Assembly: GCA_030843315.1 (NCBI GenBank)
Contig: JAUUPT010000019.1
Location: 1-62,388, forward strand
Length of the DNA: 62,388 nt
DNA from: Bacteroidaceae bacterium
GTDB lineage: Bacteria; Bacteroidota; Bacteroidia; Bacteroidales; Bacteroidaceae
Direction: 5' to 3'
Shown: positions 41,961-50,900 of the stretch, piece after piece
How the letters are laid out: each line of letters starts with the position of its first letter
Position numbering within the stretch: position 1 is the stretch's first letter
The notes under the pieces: model-generated
Told to the model about the DNA's origin: nothing
What the model saw: only the letters and a program-made list of their open reading frames with translations
The model's database searches: none
Program-made: the position numbers and the translations under genes

Positions 41961-42545
41961 CTATCCTTTATTCCTTTCGTACTGCAAATAGAACAACACC
42001 CCATACAGAACGTGGAACCCGCCAAAACCGATGGTCCAAAACAGCAATCCATGTCCCTCAAAGAAACAGTCCAAAATGCCTAAACCGAGAAAAGCATATC
42101 CCAACCAAGCTACGTTGGAGTAGGTAAACTTGGATACATTGACCAAAGAAAGTCCATAGAACAGCAGCATGACTGATGAAATCAAACCATAAACTTCATG
42201 CAGTAGCAATGCTATGCAGAACAATCCTCCCGTCAGTAGTGGAAGGGCAAAGTTCCAGGCAATGCGATACGTCAGTTTACTGAATAACTTCTGCCCCATT
42301 TTCTTTGCCTTGTACCAAGACAGAATACAGGCTGTAATTACAGATGCCGCCAATATGGCTGAGGCTATCACTATCAATTCTTTCCGGCTACCCGAACCCA
42401 ACAGGCCTCCGGCAACAAAAGCCCCGGCCAATGCATACATGCCGGCCAGTACAGCCGTCATTCCACTAAGAGATACAAACTTGGAGGACTTTTCCATCAA
42501 CTCCTTTATCTCATTTACTGATTCTAATGCTTTGTTTTTATCCAT
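41961..42545 (-). CDS. Hypothetical six-helix membrane protein of the creD operon
   Basis: 194 residues from the ATG at 42545 (MDKNKALESVNEIKELMEKS). A short cytoplasmic helix precedes about six hydrophobic segments (about 25-190). This layout, with a winged-helix regulator right after it, recurs in Bacteroidota, but I know no function. A role in the regulator's signal input is possible. First gene of the three-gene creD operon. Confidence 0.75.
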   Translation of the reverse strand: MDKNKALESVNEIKELMEKSSKFVSLSGMTAVLAGMYALAGAFVAGGLLGSGSRKELIVIASAILAASVITACILSWYKAKKMGQKLFSKLTYRIAWNFALPLLTGGLFCIALLLHEVYGLISSVMLLFYGLSLVNVSKFTYSNVAWLGYAFLGLGILDCFFEGHGLLFWTIGFGGFHVLYGVLFYLQYERNKG

Positions 42546-42621
42546 AAAAAGTACTTTGTGCTGCAAAGTAAAAGATAAAAATCCAAAGCACAAAAGAAAA
42601 AGAGGGAAAAGTTAAGAATGT

Positions 42622-42662
42622 GACTAGTCCTAAATAACTGTAACGGTTATTTAGGACTAGTC
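42622..42662. promoter_or_regulatory. Perfect 17-bp inverted repeat, operator or terminator
   Basis: GACTAGTCCTAAATAAC (42622-42638) and GTTATTTAGGACTAGTC (42646-42662) pair perfectly across 7 nt. It lies between the stop of the sigma-factor operon (42685) and the start of the creD operon (42545). A minus-strand TACTTTTG -7 box (42669-42662) abuts it. No U-run follows on the minus strand, which makes an operator at least as likely as a terminator. Confidence 0.7.
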
Positions 42663-42684
42663 AAAAGTAGATATCCTGCAAATA

Positions 42685-43272
42685 TCATTCTGTGGTGTCT
42701 TCGAACTCTTTCAATTCAGCCAATCCTTGCTCTATTTCTCTTATCTTCTGTGTATGCCGTTTCAGCTTAGGCAGCGAGTATGCCGCCGCTACAACCAGTA
42801 ATGCAAAGAGGGTTACAATCACATACGGGTTACTTATCGCATTCTCCATTATCAGGAATACAAAGACAGAACCCAATCCGATGGCACTGCCGTATTTCGT
42901 ATTATACCAATAAAGCTTCTTGTACCTCATAATCGAGTGAGTCAGTTCGCTCACCTTCATGTCCTTCAGGCAGAACCTGGACAAACTGTATACCAGCACC
43001 AACCGGAAGAGCAAAGCTACGGACATCATCACTACCAGGAAGATGAAAGAAGCCAGCTTTACAGGAAGGTTCAGCAAGATATTGCCCGATATAACTACTC
43101 CGATGATGAGTACCAGCACTACTTGCTGCCATTCAGAGCGATAGACCGTGTCGTAGGCAGATTTGGTTTTCATCGTAATCATTTCCTTGACAATCCGTTT
43201 ATTCAATATTTCATTCTGCGCCAGGCGTTCGTTCAGAACATTCCATCCGGCTTTCATATCGTTTAGATCCAT
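42685..43272 (-). CDS. Membrane protein paired with ECF sigma factor (possible anti-sigma)
   Basis: 195 residues from the ATG at 43272 (MDLNDMKAGWNVLNERLAQN). A 40-residue N-terminal amphipathic helical region is followed by about four membrane helices (about 50-160) and a C-terminal coiled stretch (LKRHTQKIREIEQGLAELKE). It is 14 bp downstream of the sigma gene. The arrangement (cytosolic N-helix plus membrane part) could serve as an anti-sigma, but no known anti-sigma motif (such as HxxxCxxC) is present. Confidence 0.7.
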   Translation of the reverse strand: MDLNDMKAGWNVLNERLAQNEILNKRIVKEMITMKTKSAYDTVYRSEWQQVVLVLIIGVVISGNILLNLPVKLASFIFLVVMMSVALLFRLVLVYSLSRFCLKDMKVSELTHSIMRYKKLYWYNTKYGSAIGLGSVFVFLIMENAISNPYVIVTLFALLVVAAAYSLPKLKRHTQKIREIEQGLAELKEFEDTTE

Positions 43273-43286
43273 AATAAGCATTGTTT

Positions 43287-43778
43287 TTAGCAATTAGACA
43301 TAACTTTCAGTTTCTCTTTGATACGATTGAGTTTTACCGCCACATTGTTTCTCGACAGGCCCAGAATATCTGCAATCTCCTGGTAACTCCGTTCTTCGAG
43401 CCAGAGCAATATCAGCGCGCGTTCCAATTTGCTCAGCTTGTTTATCATGCTGTACAGTTCGCGGAGTTGCGATGTCTTGTCCTCTTCGTCGACGAAAGCT
43501 GCTTCCAAATCTACGGTGATGGGTACGACTTGCGGTCTCGAATTGGACTTGCGCAGGAAGGAGATACAGGTATTCAGTGCGATGCGATATACCCATGTCG
43601 ATGCCTTGCAATCGCCCCGGAAGCGTGGGAAGGATTTCCACAGGTTGATGACAATCTCTTGGTAGAGATCATTAAGGTTGTCTCTGTCCGTGGCGTAAAC
43701 ACAGCAGACTTTATAGATGACCTGCTTGTATTCCGTCACAAACTCGACAAACTGTTTTTCTAATTCTTTAGTGTCCAT
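43287..43778 (-). CDS. ECF-type RNA polymerase sigma factor
   Basis: 163 residues. Region 2 (about 15-85; DLYQEIVINLWKSFPRFRG, ASTWVYRIALNTCISFLRKS) and region 4 (about 105-155; LERALILLWLEERSYQEIAD, LGLSRNNVAVKLNRIKEKLK). No region 3, typical for the ECF group. The partner gene downstream encodes a membrane protein. Likely an envelope or nutrient response; the signal is unknown. Confidence 0.94.
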   Translation of the reverse strand: MDTKELEKQFVEFVTEYKQVIYKVCCVYATDRDNLNDLYQEIVINLWKSFPRFRGDCKASTWVYRIALNTCISFLRKSNSRPQVVPITVDLEAAFVDEEDKTSQLRELYSMINKLSKLERALILLWLEERSYQEIADILGLSRNNVAVKLNRIKEKLKVMSNC

Positions 43779-43856
43779 ATCTCAATTCGTTCTTTACTAT
43801 ATCAGTCGCAAAGAAAGAGGAATGGTTACAGAACGGAATAATTTTAGTATAAAAAA

Positions 43857-43892
43857 GAGGTGCATCCTTCGGTTTCCCGTCAGATGCACCTC
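43857..43892 (-). terminator. Terminator of the DUF6266 gene
   Basis: Minus strand GAGGTGCATC (43892-43883) pairs with GATGCACCTC (43866-43857), followed by TTTTTT (43856-43851). Confidence 0.87.
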
Positions 43893-43911
43893 CCTTTCTT
43901 TTATTCAGTTC

Positions 43912-44631
43912 CTATCCCATCGGATTTTCGTCCAAATCTCCATCAGAACCTCCGCTGCCCGAACCGCCTCCGGGGTTGTCCTCTCCCGAACCGCCACTGA
44001 ACGCGTCGTTTTTCAAGCATACGCTATTGGCTACACTTCTGCTGTCGGTGCTGCAAAAACTCAGATAAATGGCAAGCGCGTCATCGCTCCAGTTTGCCGG
44101 CAGTGCCAGTTCTGCCTTGGCTTCGGAGCGCGTAGCGCTATTCGTGGTGTAAACAGCTTCCTTTTTGTTCTTGTTGTACGCCAGCAACATAGCGTTGTCC
44201 GTCGTTTTGGCATCTCCTGTTCCACTATTGTCCACCCATGCGTAAGAGACTTTGTTGCCCTCTACCGTAGCTGTGGCATCCATAACTGTGGTCAGATTGC
44301 CCCGTGCTACCAATGCCTTGTTGTAGTCGATAGAAGTATTTGCTCCGCATCCGTTTATTGCATTTTTCAAGAGATACGACATTGCTGCATTGAAGGCCGA
44401 CTGATTCTTTGTATAGCTCTGATAACCGATGCGTACAAAAGGCGTGATTGACCTCAGAAAGTCTACTGCCATTGAGAATTTGTGTCTTTGGCATTGCTGT
44501 TTCTCTGTCTTCGGATTGCTGATACTTACTGCCAATGCTCTCATGTAGTGTGTTGATTTCCATGTACTGCCTACCACAGTACCTACCTTGCCTGAGAAGC
44601 CTCCCAGGATTCCTTGTTTAATAGATCCCAT
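43912..44631 (-). CDS. DUF6266 family protein
   Basis: 239 residues. The N-terminal MGSIKQGILGGFSGKVGTVV and GSTWKSTHYMRAL are the signature of DUF6266, a Bacteroidota family that often occurs in variable copy number. The middle is beta-rich; the C-terminal 30 residues are Gly/Ser/Asp-rich (GGGSGSGGSDGDLD). No signal peptide. Function unknown. Its upstream region carries a duplicated promoter/leader block, and its own terminator follows. Confidence 0.82.
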   Translation of the reverse strand: MGSIKQGILGGFSGKVGTVVGSTWKSTHYMRALAVSISNPKTEKQQCQRHKFSMAVDFLRSITPFVRIGYQSYTKNQSAFNAAMSYLLKNAINGCGANTSIDYNKALVARGNLTTVMDATATVEGNKVSYAWVDNSGTGDAKTTDNAMLLAYNKNKKEAVYTTNSATRSEAKAELALPANWSDDALAIYLSFCSTDSRSVANSVCLKNDAFSGGSGEDNPGGGSGSGGSDGDLDENPMG

Positions 44632-44735
44632 AATCTAAATTGAGTTTTTAATTAATAAATAAAGTTTGTGTTGTCGATGAATAATGCTAAAAGACTTCTG
44701 CAGCAATCTCCTCGTGTCGTTCATTCGGCAGAACG

Positions 44736-44904
44736 GTGTTTGTGTTTCCGTTACGTCGGCAAAGATAGGGTGAGCTTTTTTCTCCTGCAAATTGAAATCC
44801 CCGTTTTTCTTCATGAATTTCTTCATTGCGTTCAATGCTCTCATATATCTTGTACGTCCATTCGATGAAACAGTGTTTGTATTTCCGTTACGTCGGCAAA
44901 GATA
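44736..44904 (-). repeat. Duplicated promoter-leader block upstream of the DUF6266 gene
   Basis: Two 32-bp copies (44736-44767 and 44873-44904, 31 of 32 identical) read on the minus strand as TATCTTTG followed by CCGACGTAACGGAAA and an ACAAACAC tail. TATCTTTG is a -7 box. The inner copy also has TTTG at 44791-44788, 20 bp upstream, so it is the better promoter. Start of the DUF6266 gene is 129 bp downstream of the inner copy. The remaining 44632-45057 gap holds no credible gene. Confidence 0.75.
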
Positions 44905-45057
44905 AAGGAAAGATTCTCTTTCGGATGCCCAAAAAGGTAAAAGCGTTCCACCGGATAGCAATAAAGTATGTACCTTTTTTCTTCTTTAATAGAATTCTGT
45001 TACTAATGGTTTGAAAAAGAACGGCGTAAGACGTTATCTTTTCTTGTTATTGATATA

Positions 45058-45705
45058 TTAATATGTTACAAAGACATCTTTCTTTTTGAGTATTTTGCCA
45101 CTATTCCCGTCAATGACAAGCATTTTATCTTGCTTCTTTCTGCCTTTATAGTGATATTCCCAAACTTTTTTGCCTTGCCATTTACCTCTATCCAAAATCC
45201 GTCTTGGATATTCCTTACTTGCCTTTCGCTTACTATATCTGTCACCGATATACATTGCTTGTTCACAACAAATTGAATACCCTTCTTCGTGATTTATGAT
45301 TTCGGTTATATTTCCTTGTGAATTAAATTTGTACTCTCTGCCAATTGGCGCACTGTTATAATCACTATCAGACATAAATTCAAAGTAGCAACACAATAAA
45401 TTCCTGTCATCATCGTAAGCATATACAGATTTAATGTGATGTTCCTTATCTGTAACTGTGCGTAGGTATTTTACACTTATTCCGTCCTCGAATTGCATTA
45501 TTTCTTCAAAATGCCTATCAGAACGACAAATAGTATCTCTATTTCCAACTGCGACATTATAAGTTGCAGCAAGACGTAAGTCGCGTTGGCTTATTGTATC
45601 TACCAAATGGCACGATACCTCTTTTATCCCCTTGATTGTAGTGCAACTTGATAGAAGCAAGAACAGGGTAATATAAAACGCTGTATGTCTAAGTATTTGT
45701 AACAT
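45058..45705 (-). CDS. Hypothetical lipoprotein
   Basis: 215 residues from the ATG at 45705. The signal peptide ends in lipobox LLSSC (Cys21). The mature part is mixed alpha/beta with paired cysteines (LLCCYF, ISICC-like) and a strongly basic C-terminus (YHYKGRKKQDKMLV). No domain recognised. It lies in an AT-rich island of small genes without homology to the neighbouring operons, possibly acquired. Confidence 0.65.
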   Translation of the reverse strand: MLQILRHTAFYITLFLLLSSCTTIKGIKEVSCHLVDTISQRDLRLAATYNVAVGNRDTICRSDRHFEEIMQFEDGISVKYLRTVTDKEHHIKSVYAYDDDRNLLCCYFEFMSDSDYNSAPIGREYKFNSQGNITEIINHEEGYSICCEQAMYIGDRYSKRKASKEYPRRILDRGKWQGKKVWEYHYKGRKKQDKMLVIDGNSGKILKKKDVFVTY

Positions 45706-45743
45706 GATATGCAATTATCAATAATGGCAAGAAAGGAGCGTCG

Positions 45744-46211
45744 TTAGATGCTATCTTTCGTTGTTACTAACTTATTTATAAATCCCAATCCGGTGAATAA
45801 ACACCCAATCCCAATAAGAGGATAAATAATGCCGCATAAGACTGCGAGTATATTCAATCCTCGTTCATCTCCTGCAAAGCCCTCTAAACCCACAGCTTGC
45901 AATATGAAGTTTGTAATTTGCCAATTCAATAGACTCTGGTCTATACAGATAAAGGCAAGCCACAAAAGAATAGAGCAACATTCAAAACCCAACAATAACA
46001 TTATAGCTTTAGGCTGTATAGCATATAGTTTATAGACCTTGTAGATGACCAATATATCTATAATCATAAGCATACCTAAAAAACTATATTCCATAATGCC
46101 ATATATCCCGAACAGACGAACAAAGCCTAAGCCACCATAAAATAATGTTATGGTTATCAGCAAAAGACTGAAAGCTGTCAATGATACTATGGATTGGACT
46201 GTTTTATTCAT
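45744..46211 (-). CDS. Hypothetical four-helix membrane protein
   Basis: 155 residues from the ATG at 46211 (MNKTVQSIVSLTAFSLLLIT). Four hydrophobic segments (about 6-30, 36-57, 67-87, 120-145). No conserved motif recognised. AT-rich like the surrounding genes. It is 38 bp upstream of the lipoprotein gene on the same strand; a pair is possible. Confidence 0.62.
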   Translation of the reverse strand: MNKTVQSIVSLTAFSLLLITITLFYGGLGFVRLFGIYGIMEYSFLGMLMIIDILVIYKVYKLYAIQPKAIMLLLGFECCSILLWLAFICIDQSLLNWQITNFILQAVGLEGFAGDERGLNILAVLCGIIYPLIGIGCLFTGLGFINKLVTTKDSI

Positions 46212-46229
46212 TGCTCTATTGTTAGTAAT

Positions 46230-46268
46230 GGGATGCAGCTTGCCGCCAACGGCGGCAAGCTGCATCCC
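46230..46268. repeat. Perfect 18-bp hairpin
   Basis: GGGATGCAGCTTGCCGCC (46230-46247) and its exact complement (46251-46268) enclose a 3-nt loop. It is G+C-rich in an AT-rich island. No U-tract follows on either strand, so it is not a standard terminator; an RNA-stability or cis-acting element is possible. Confidence 0.8.
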
Positions 46269-46269
46269 A

Positions 46270-46335
46270 ATAACCACACCCTATGGTGCGTTTCCTAATC
46301 TCTAATAGCCACACCTCATAGTGTATTTCCTATTT
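46270..46335. repeat. 36-bp-spaced direct repeat
   Basis: ATAACCACACCCTATGGTG (46270-46288) and ATAGCCACACCTCATAGTG (46306-46324) are related copies 36 bp apart, each followed by a TTTCCTA block. Each copy carries a small CACAC/GTG dyad. It adjoins the 46230-46268 hairpin. Confidence 0.6.
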
Positions 46336-46346
46336 GCTGTCGGTGA

Positions 46347-47048
46347 CTAGCTGAATATTGGTAACTGAACTTTTAGGTTCGGATAACGGTCGCCCAACTG
46401 TTTCAGAAAATCATTGGCAATGACAATGTCTTTCACTGTTTCTTTTGCATCGGTTGGAATTTCAGGAATATCCGTGAAAATCAGACAGGAATAAAGAATC
46501 AACTCTATCGTTTTTTCATCTGTCGGCAAGGAGAGTTTGTAGGCTTTTACATTCTTTCCACGCGCTTGTGCCTGTGCCTTTATCTGTCCTTCCAGAGGGT
46601 ATGCCGTGAGCCGGGCAGTTTCGAGGCGGGCGGGTTCAAATACCAGATGGCGGTCTATTTCTCCGTCGGTGTCCGTGTCGAACAAATGCAGGGTGTCACC
46701 ACTCAATACCAGATATTTGGGCGTTACTACGGTGCTGAAACGCACAGTTCCTAAAGTAGCCATTCCTTTCAGTTTGTCTTTCATCCCGTCTTTAAGGACA
46801 TTCGCCATATTGCGTTCTGCATTGGCATAGTTGAAGGCGTCAACCGGGTTTTGTTCCATAGCCTTTTTCAGAAAGGAGAGTCCGGAAGTCAGGTATTGGC
46901 TTTTGTACTGCGAGGCATTTGCAAATTCAACCTTGAAATCTGTACGGTCGACCACCTGCGTCTGCTGTGAATTTTTACTTTTTACATAAAACCAGTATCC
47001 CAGATACAGGATAATGCAAATAATCGGAATAAAGGAATAGATATTCAT
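46347..47048 (-). CDS. Hypothetical membrane-anchored protein
   Basis: 233 residues. One N-terminal membrane helix (about 4-22; FIPIICIILYLGYWFYV), then a soluble domain with a helical part (about 45-105) and a beta-rich part (FSTVVTPKYLVLSGDTLHLF, HLVFEPARLETARLTAYPLE). No family recognised. It follows the next small gene by 9 bp and is probably co-transcribed with it. Confidence 0.65.
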   Translation of the reverse strand: MNIYSFIPIICIILYLGYWFYVKSKNSQQTQVVDRTDFKVEFANASQYKSQYLTSGLSFLKKAMEQNPVDAFNYANAERNMANVLKDGMKDKLKGMATLGTVRFSTVVTPKYLVLSGDTLHLFDTDTDGEIDRHLVFEPARLETARLTAYPLEGQIKAQAQARGKNVKAYKLSLPTDEKTIELILYSCLIFTDIPEIPTDAKETVKDIVIANDFLKQLGDRYPNLKVQLPIFS

Positions 47049-47057
47049 ATGTTTTGT

Positions 47058-47522
47058 TTAATATAGGGTCAAATCTTGTACGGTATTATTGGTCCATATA
47101 AAACTGAAGCAGTAATCTAAATCATTTGTGGTAAATGTGATTTCCCATCCATTCTTGTATTTAACGGATAATTTTATCTCTTCCGGATAAAATTTATTTT
47201 GCCACGAAGCATATATTTCTTCTTTATGCGCCAACCGGCTTTCATTAGGAAGTAGGTGCCCGACTCGCGCAATCACTGATTCCCAGTTTCTCAATAATGC
47301 CTGTAAATCTGATAATTGCTGTGGGAATGGAGCTGAAGCGTCCCCTTCCACCCAAATCACAGTTTTTGCCGAATACAACGGCAACCGTACTTCACTCCAC
47401 CAGGCATAGTGCTCATTCTGCCACCAGTCGCAAACTTTAGAGGTAAAGATACCCAGATCTTTTACTACATACTCTTTTCTTGTTCCTAACAAAATAGTTG
47501 CCAGTGTTTTAAAAAATCCCAT
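47058..47522 (-). CDS. Hypothetical Trp-rich cytoplasmic protein
   Basis: 154 residues, no signal peptide. Many tryptophans (DWWQNEHYAWWSEVRLPLYS, NGWEIT, SFIWTN) in an alpha/beta pattern that reminds me of immunity-protein-like folds, but I cannot assign a family. First gene of the pair with the membrane-anchored protein. Upstream is a 379-bp non-coding stretch with an 11-bp tandem array. Confidence 0.62.
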   Translation of the reverse strand: MGFFKTLATILLGTRKEYVVKDLGIFTSKVCDWWQNEHYAWWSEVRLPLYSAKTVIWVEGDASAPFPQQLSDLQALLRNWESVIARVGHLLPNESRLAHKEEIYASWQNKFYPEEIKLSVKYKNGWEITFTTNDLDYCFSFIWTNNTVQDLTLY

Positions 47523-47747
47523 TGTTTTTATTTTTTAGTTTGTTGATAATGGTTATAAAGGAATCTCTGAATGAACTTTAATGTATCATTCATCGAATGA
47601 CATTGCCAAAGTTATAAAACTATTTTGAAAAAGTAAACGAACGTTTCTTTTTTATTGTTTTTTGCGCAAATAAATTAGAGTAGGTAGGGAGAATGTATTA
47701 CCGTCGGTTAAATGCCAATCCGACAAATAGAACAATTTCCCCTTCCT

Positions 47748-47802
47748 CGTACCTCCACCGTACCCGCTCCGTACCCTCTCCGTATCTGCTCCGTATAATT
47801 TC
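47748..47802. repeat. 11-bp tandem array of CGTAC-type units
   Basis: Five contiguous 11-bp units start at 47748, 47759, 47770, 47781 and 47792: CGTACCTCCAC, CGTACCCGCTC, CGTACCCTCTC, CGTATCTGCTC, CGTATAATTTC. It lies 100 bp after the stop of the RND permease gene (47902, minus strand). Apart from this array I see nothing in 47523-47901. Confidence 0.85.
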
Positions 47803-47901
47803 TCCCCCTATAGAAGCGAAGAAAACACGGACCGGGTACGAAGGAGAAGAGAAAGGGAACAAAACTTGCTATTAGGATATGATGAAATTATTGTGTGGAA
47901 A

Positions 47902-50900
47902 CTATTCTGTTTTTAAGTCCTTCTTCTTCAGCACAAACACCGGCAAAAAGAGGAAGATACCGACCACGGACATTATCAATCCGCCGATAGTACCTGCTGC
48001 CAGGGGGAACCAGAAGGCTTCTTTGTCGGTGCCTACCATGAAGGGGATAAAGCCTAAGATAGTGGAAACTACCGTAAGGAAGATAGGGATGATTTTGGCG
48101 TTCCATGCCTTGGTATAGGCACGAAGTGCGGAAAGCCGGGGAAAACGGCGGCGGATGCTGTTATATTCATTAAGGATATAAATGCTGGCATTTACTGTGA
48201 TGCCGCACAGCAGGACGAAGGATGCAAATCCGACCTGATCGAAGTTCAGCCGGAACCAATAGAAAGTGAGGAACACGCCGATATAGGACACGGGAATCAC
48301 AAAGATAATGGCAAGCGGTTGCTTCAATGAGTTGAACAGGATGCTTGTGGTGAAGAAGATGATGGCGATAACCACCAGCAGGAGCAGGTATTGCCGATTG
48401 TCTTTCTCGCCCCACCACCACGTATTGCTGTCCGACTCGGCGGTATAGCCCATCGGTAGAATCCGGTTGAACTCTTCGAGGTCGCGCTTCTGTATCTTGT
48501 TGCCCATTTCATTGGAGCCGATGTACTCGTATTGCAGGCAGAGGCGGTATTGCTGGCTTTCCTTGGCTATCTCCTGCGGCATCTGCCCCTTTTCTACCGT
48601 GGCGAGTTCGGACAGTTTGTAATGCTTGCCGCTGCCTACGCCGTAGGGGAAGAACTGCATCGCCCAGATGTCGTAATCGTGGGACTGCCGCGAGGATAGT
48701 TTTATTTTTTCCGCACCTTCTTCCGTCGCTATCGAGCCAATCTCCATGTTCTTTCCGAAGATGGGTTGTACGGCGGCAAAGAGTACCCGGGCATCGATGT
48801 CTTCCTGTGCCATGCGCTCTTTGTTCAGGTTGAAATAGAACTCCTGATAGTCGTCCTTCCACCATGAGAACTCCGAGTTGATGAGCACTTCCTTGATACG
48901 GCGGTGCGTCAGTAGCTTGGCTTTCAGCTTTTCCGCCCAGTCGTAGAGTTCGTCGTAGTTGTAGCCGTACATCTTGATGCGGTAGGAGCCCGCACTTTCG
49001 CGCACGTCATTGCTGAAGCCCTGGTCTTGCAGGCCGTAGATGCCCCAACTGCCGCCGCCAAGTTCCAGTGCTTTGCCAATCATGTTGGCTTTCAGCACGT
49101 ATGGGAAGCCGCTGTTCTGGTACTGCTTCTTGAAGTAGACGTTGATGCCGGCACGCCGTGGACTGTAAATGGAAGTATGGAACTGCTTGATTTCCTTGAA
49201 GCCGCTCAGGTAGGTTTCCATACGTTTCATCAAGGTATTCATCTGTTCGAGGGTACTGCCATTGGGAAGGTTGGCAGTGGCATAGAGAACGACTTCTTCG
49301 TTGCGGGTGAAGTAACTGCCTTCGTACACTTTCTGTATAAAGAGGCGCAGGCTGCCGCCCAATGCCTTGTCGACCACAGGTTTTACCGATTCTTTGTAGG
49401 TAGTAGAGCCGATCGTCCGGTTATAAACCGTCTCCCACTTGCCGTCGCCTTCCAGCTTCTCGGGCAGCAGGAAAACAGGTAGGCCGAAGCCGAGCAGTAG
49501 CAGCAGGCAGACTGCCCAACGCCAGCGGCAGAGGGAACGGATAAGTACGGCGTAGAAGCGGGCGAAGTAAACGGGGAGACGCCTGAAGAACAGGGTGATT
49601 GCAGGGAAAGAGATCCTTTTTTTGCGGGGGATAGAGGGCTTAGTCAGCCCGATTTTCTCGATCATAGACGGAACGAAGAACAGTGCCACGAGCAGCGACA
49701 CCGCCAGGTTGATAATGACCACCGCTGCAAAGTCCTGCAAGTTGAGGCGTATCTTCTCGTCGAGAAAGAAGATGATGACCAACGCGCCCATTGTGGTGAG
49801 GGTTGCCGCCAGTACGGACATGAAGGCTTTCAGGTTGCGGCGGTGCAGGATGTGGTCGGTCATCACGATGGTACTGTCTATCACCAGGTTCAGCGAAACC
49901 GTGATGCCCGCCAGTGAGTAAAGCTGCATTTCGAGTCCGAAAAGGTAATAGAAGATAAGTGCCACGGCAATGTTCACCGCCAGGCTGGTGACGATGAGCA
50001 GCAGATATTTCAGTTTGCGGGTGATGAGCCAGACAAAGATGAGCAGGATGAGCACAGTCAGCCCCGTGCGGAAATAAATCTTGTCCAGTTCTTCGCGGAT
50101 GTACTCGGTGGCATCATAGCTGGTATGTACCTCGTAGCCGGCGGGCAGCACCTCTTCGATGTCCTGCATCTCGTCCATGACGGCATGGTTCAACTGCAAC
50201 TGGTTGGCGGATTCTTCGGCGGTAATGGAGAGGTAGATGGAGTTCAGCCCGTTGATGCGGTAATAGCTTTGGGGGGCTTCTTCCATGCGGGTGGCTGTCA
50301 CCAGTTCGTCCAGGTGGAGCACCTTCCCGCCGGCGGTGGCCACGGGGATGGCGGCAGGGTCGAAGGTGGTCGTCGCATTTCCTTCCGGCACCAGTGCCAG
50401 CCGTATCCATTGTTTGCTGCCGCCGGATGCATCGACGTTGTGCGTCCCCAGGAACTCTTTCCGGTAATGGTGCTGCACGGCCTGGCTGATGTCGGACAGG
50501 GTGATGCCAAGCAGGCGCAACTGTTCGCTGTCGTACTCCAGCCTCCACTCCATTGGCGTGGCTCCGCTCAGCTCCACTTTATAGATGCCTGCCAGGCGTG
50601 CCAGGCGCGGCTTGATATGCTCTTCCGCATACTGCTGTATCAGTATCGGCGTGGAAGGTGCATTCAGTGTGAAGGACATGAAGGGGCGGGATGTGTTTTC
50701 ATCGGGCACCTTCATCCGGATGACGGGATAGCCGACACCCTCGGGGAGCTGCGGCCACGTCTGCCGGATGACGGTGGAAGCCTCGAAACGCACGGCGTCT
50801 ACGTCGGCATGCTTGTCCAGTTCCACGGTGATGTTGCCGAAGCCGTTGCCCGAGGTTGAATTCAGCTTCTTCACCCCCCGGATGCGTGCCAGCATGGATT

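Noticed and set aside
44635..44961. Small minus-strand gene of 108 codons or a decayed gene
   Set aside because: The frame is explained by the two copies of the promoter-leader repeat; no start context or domain.
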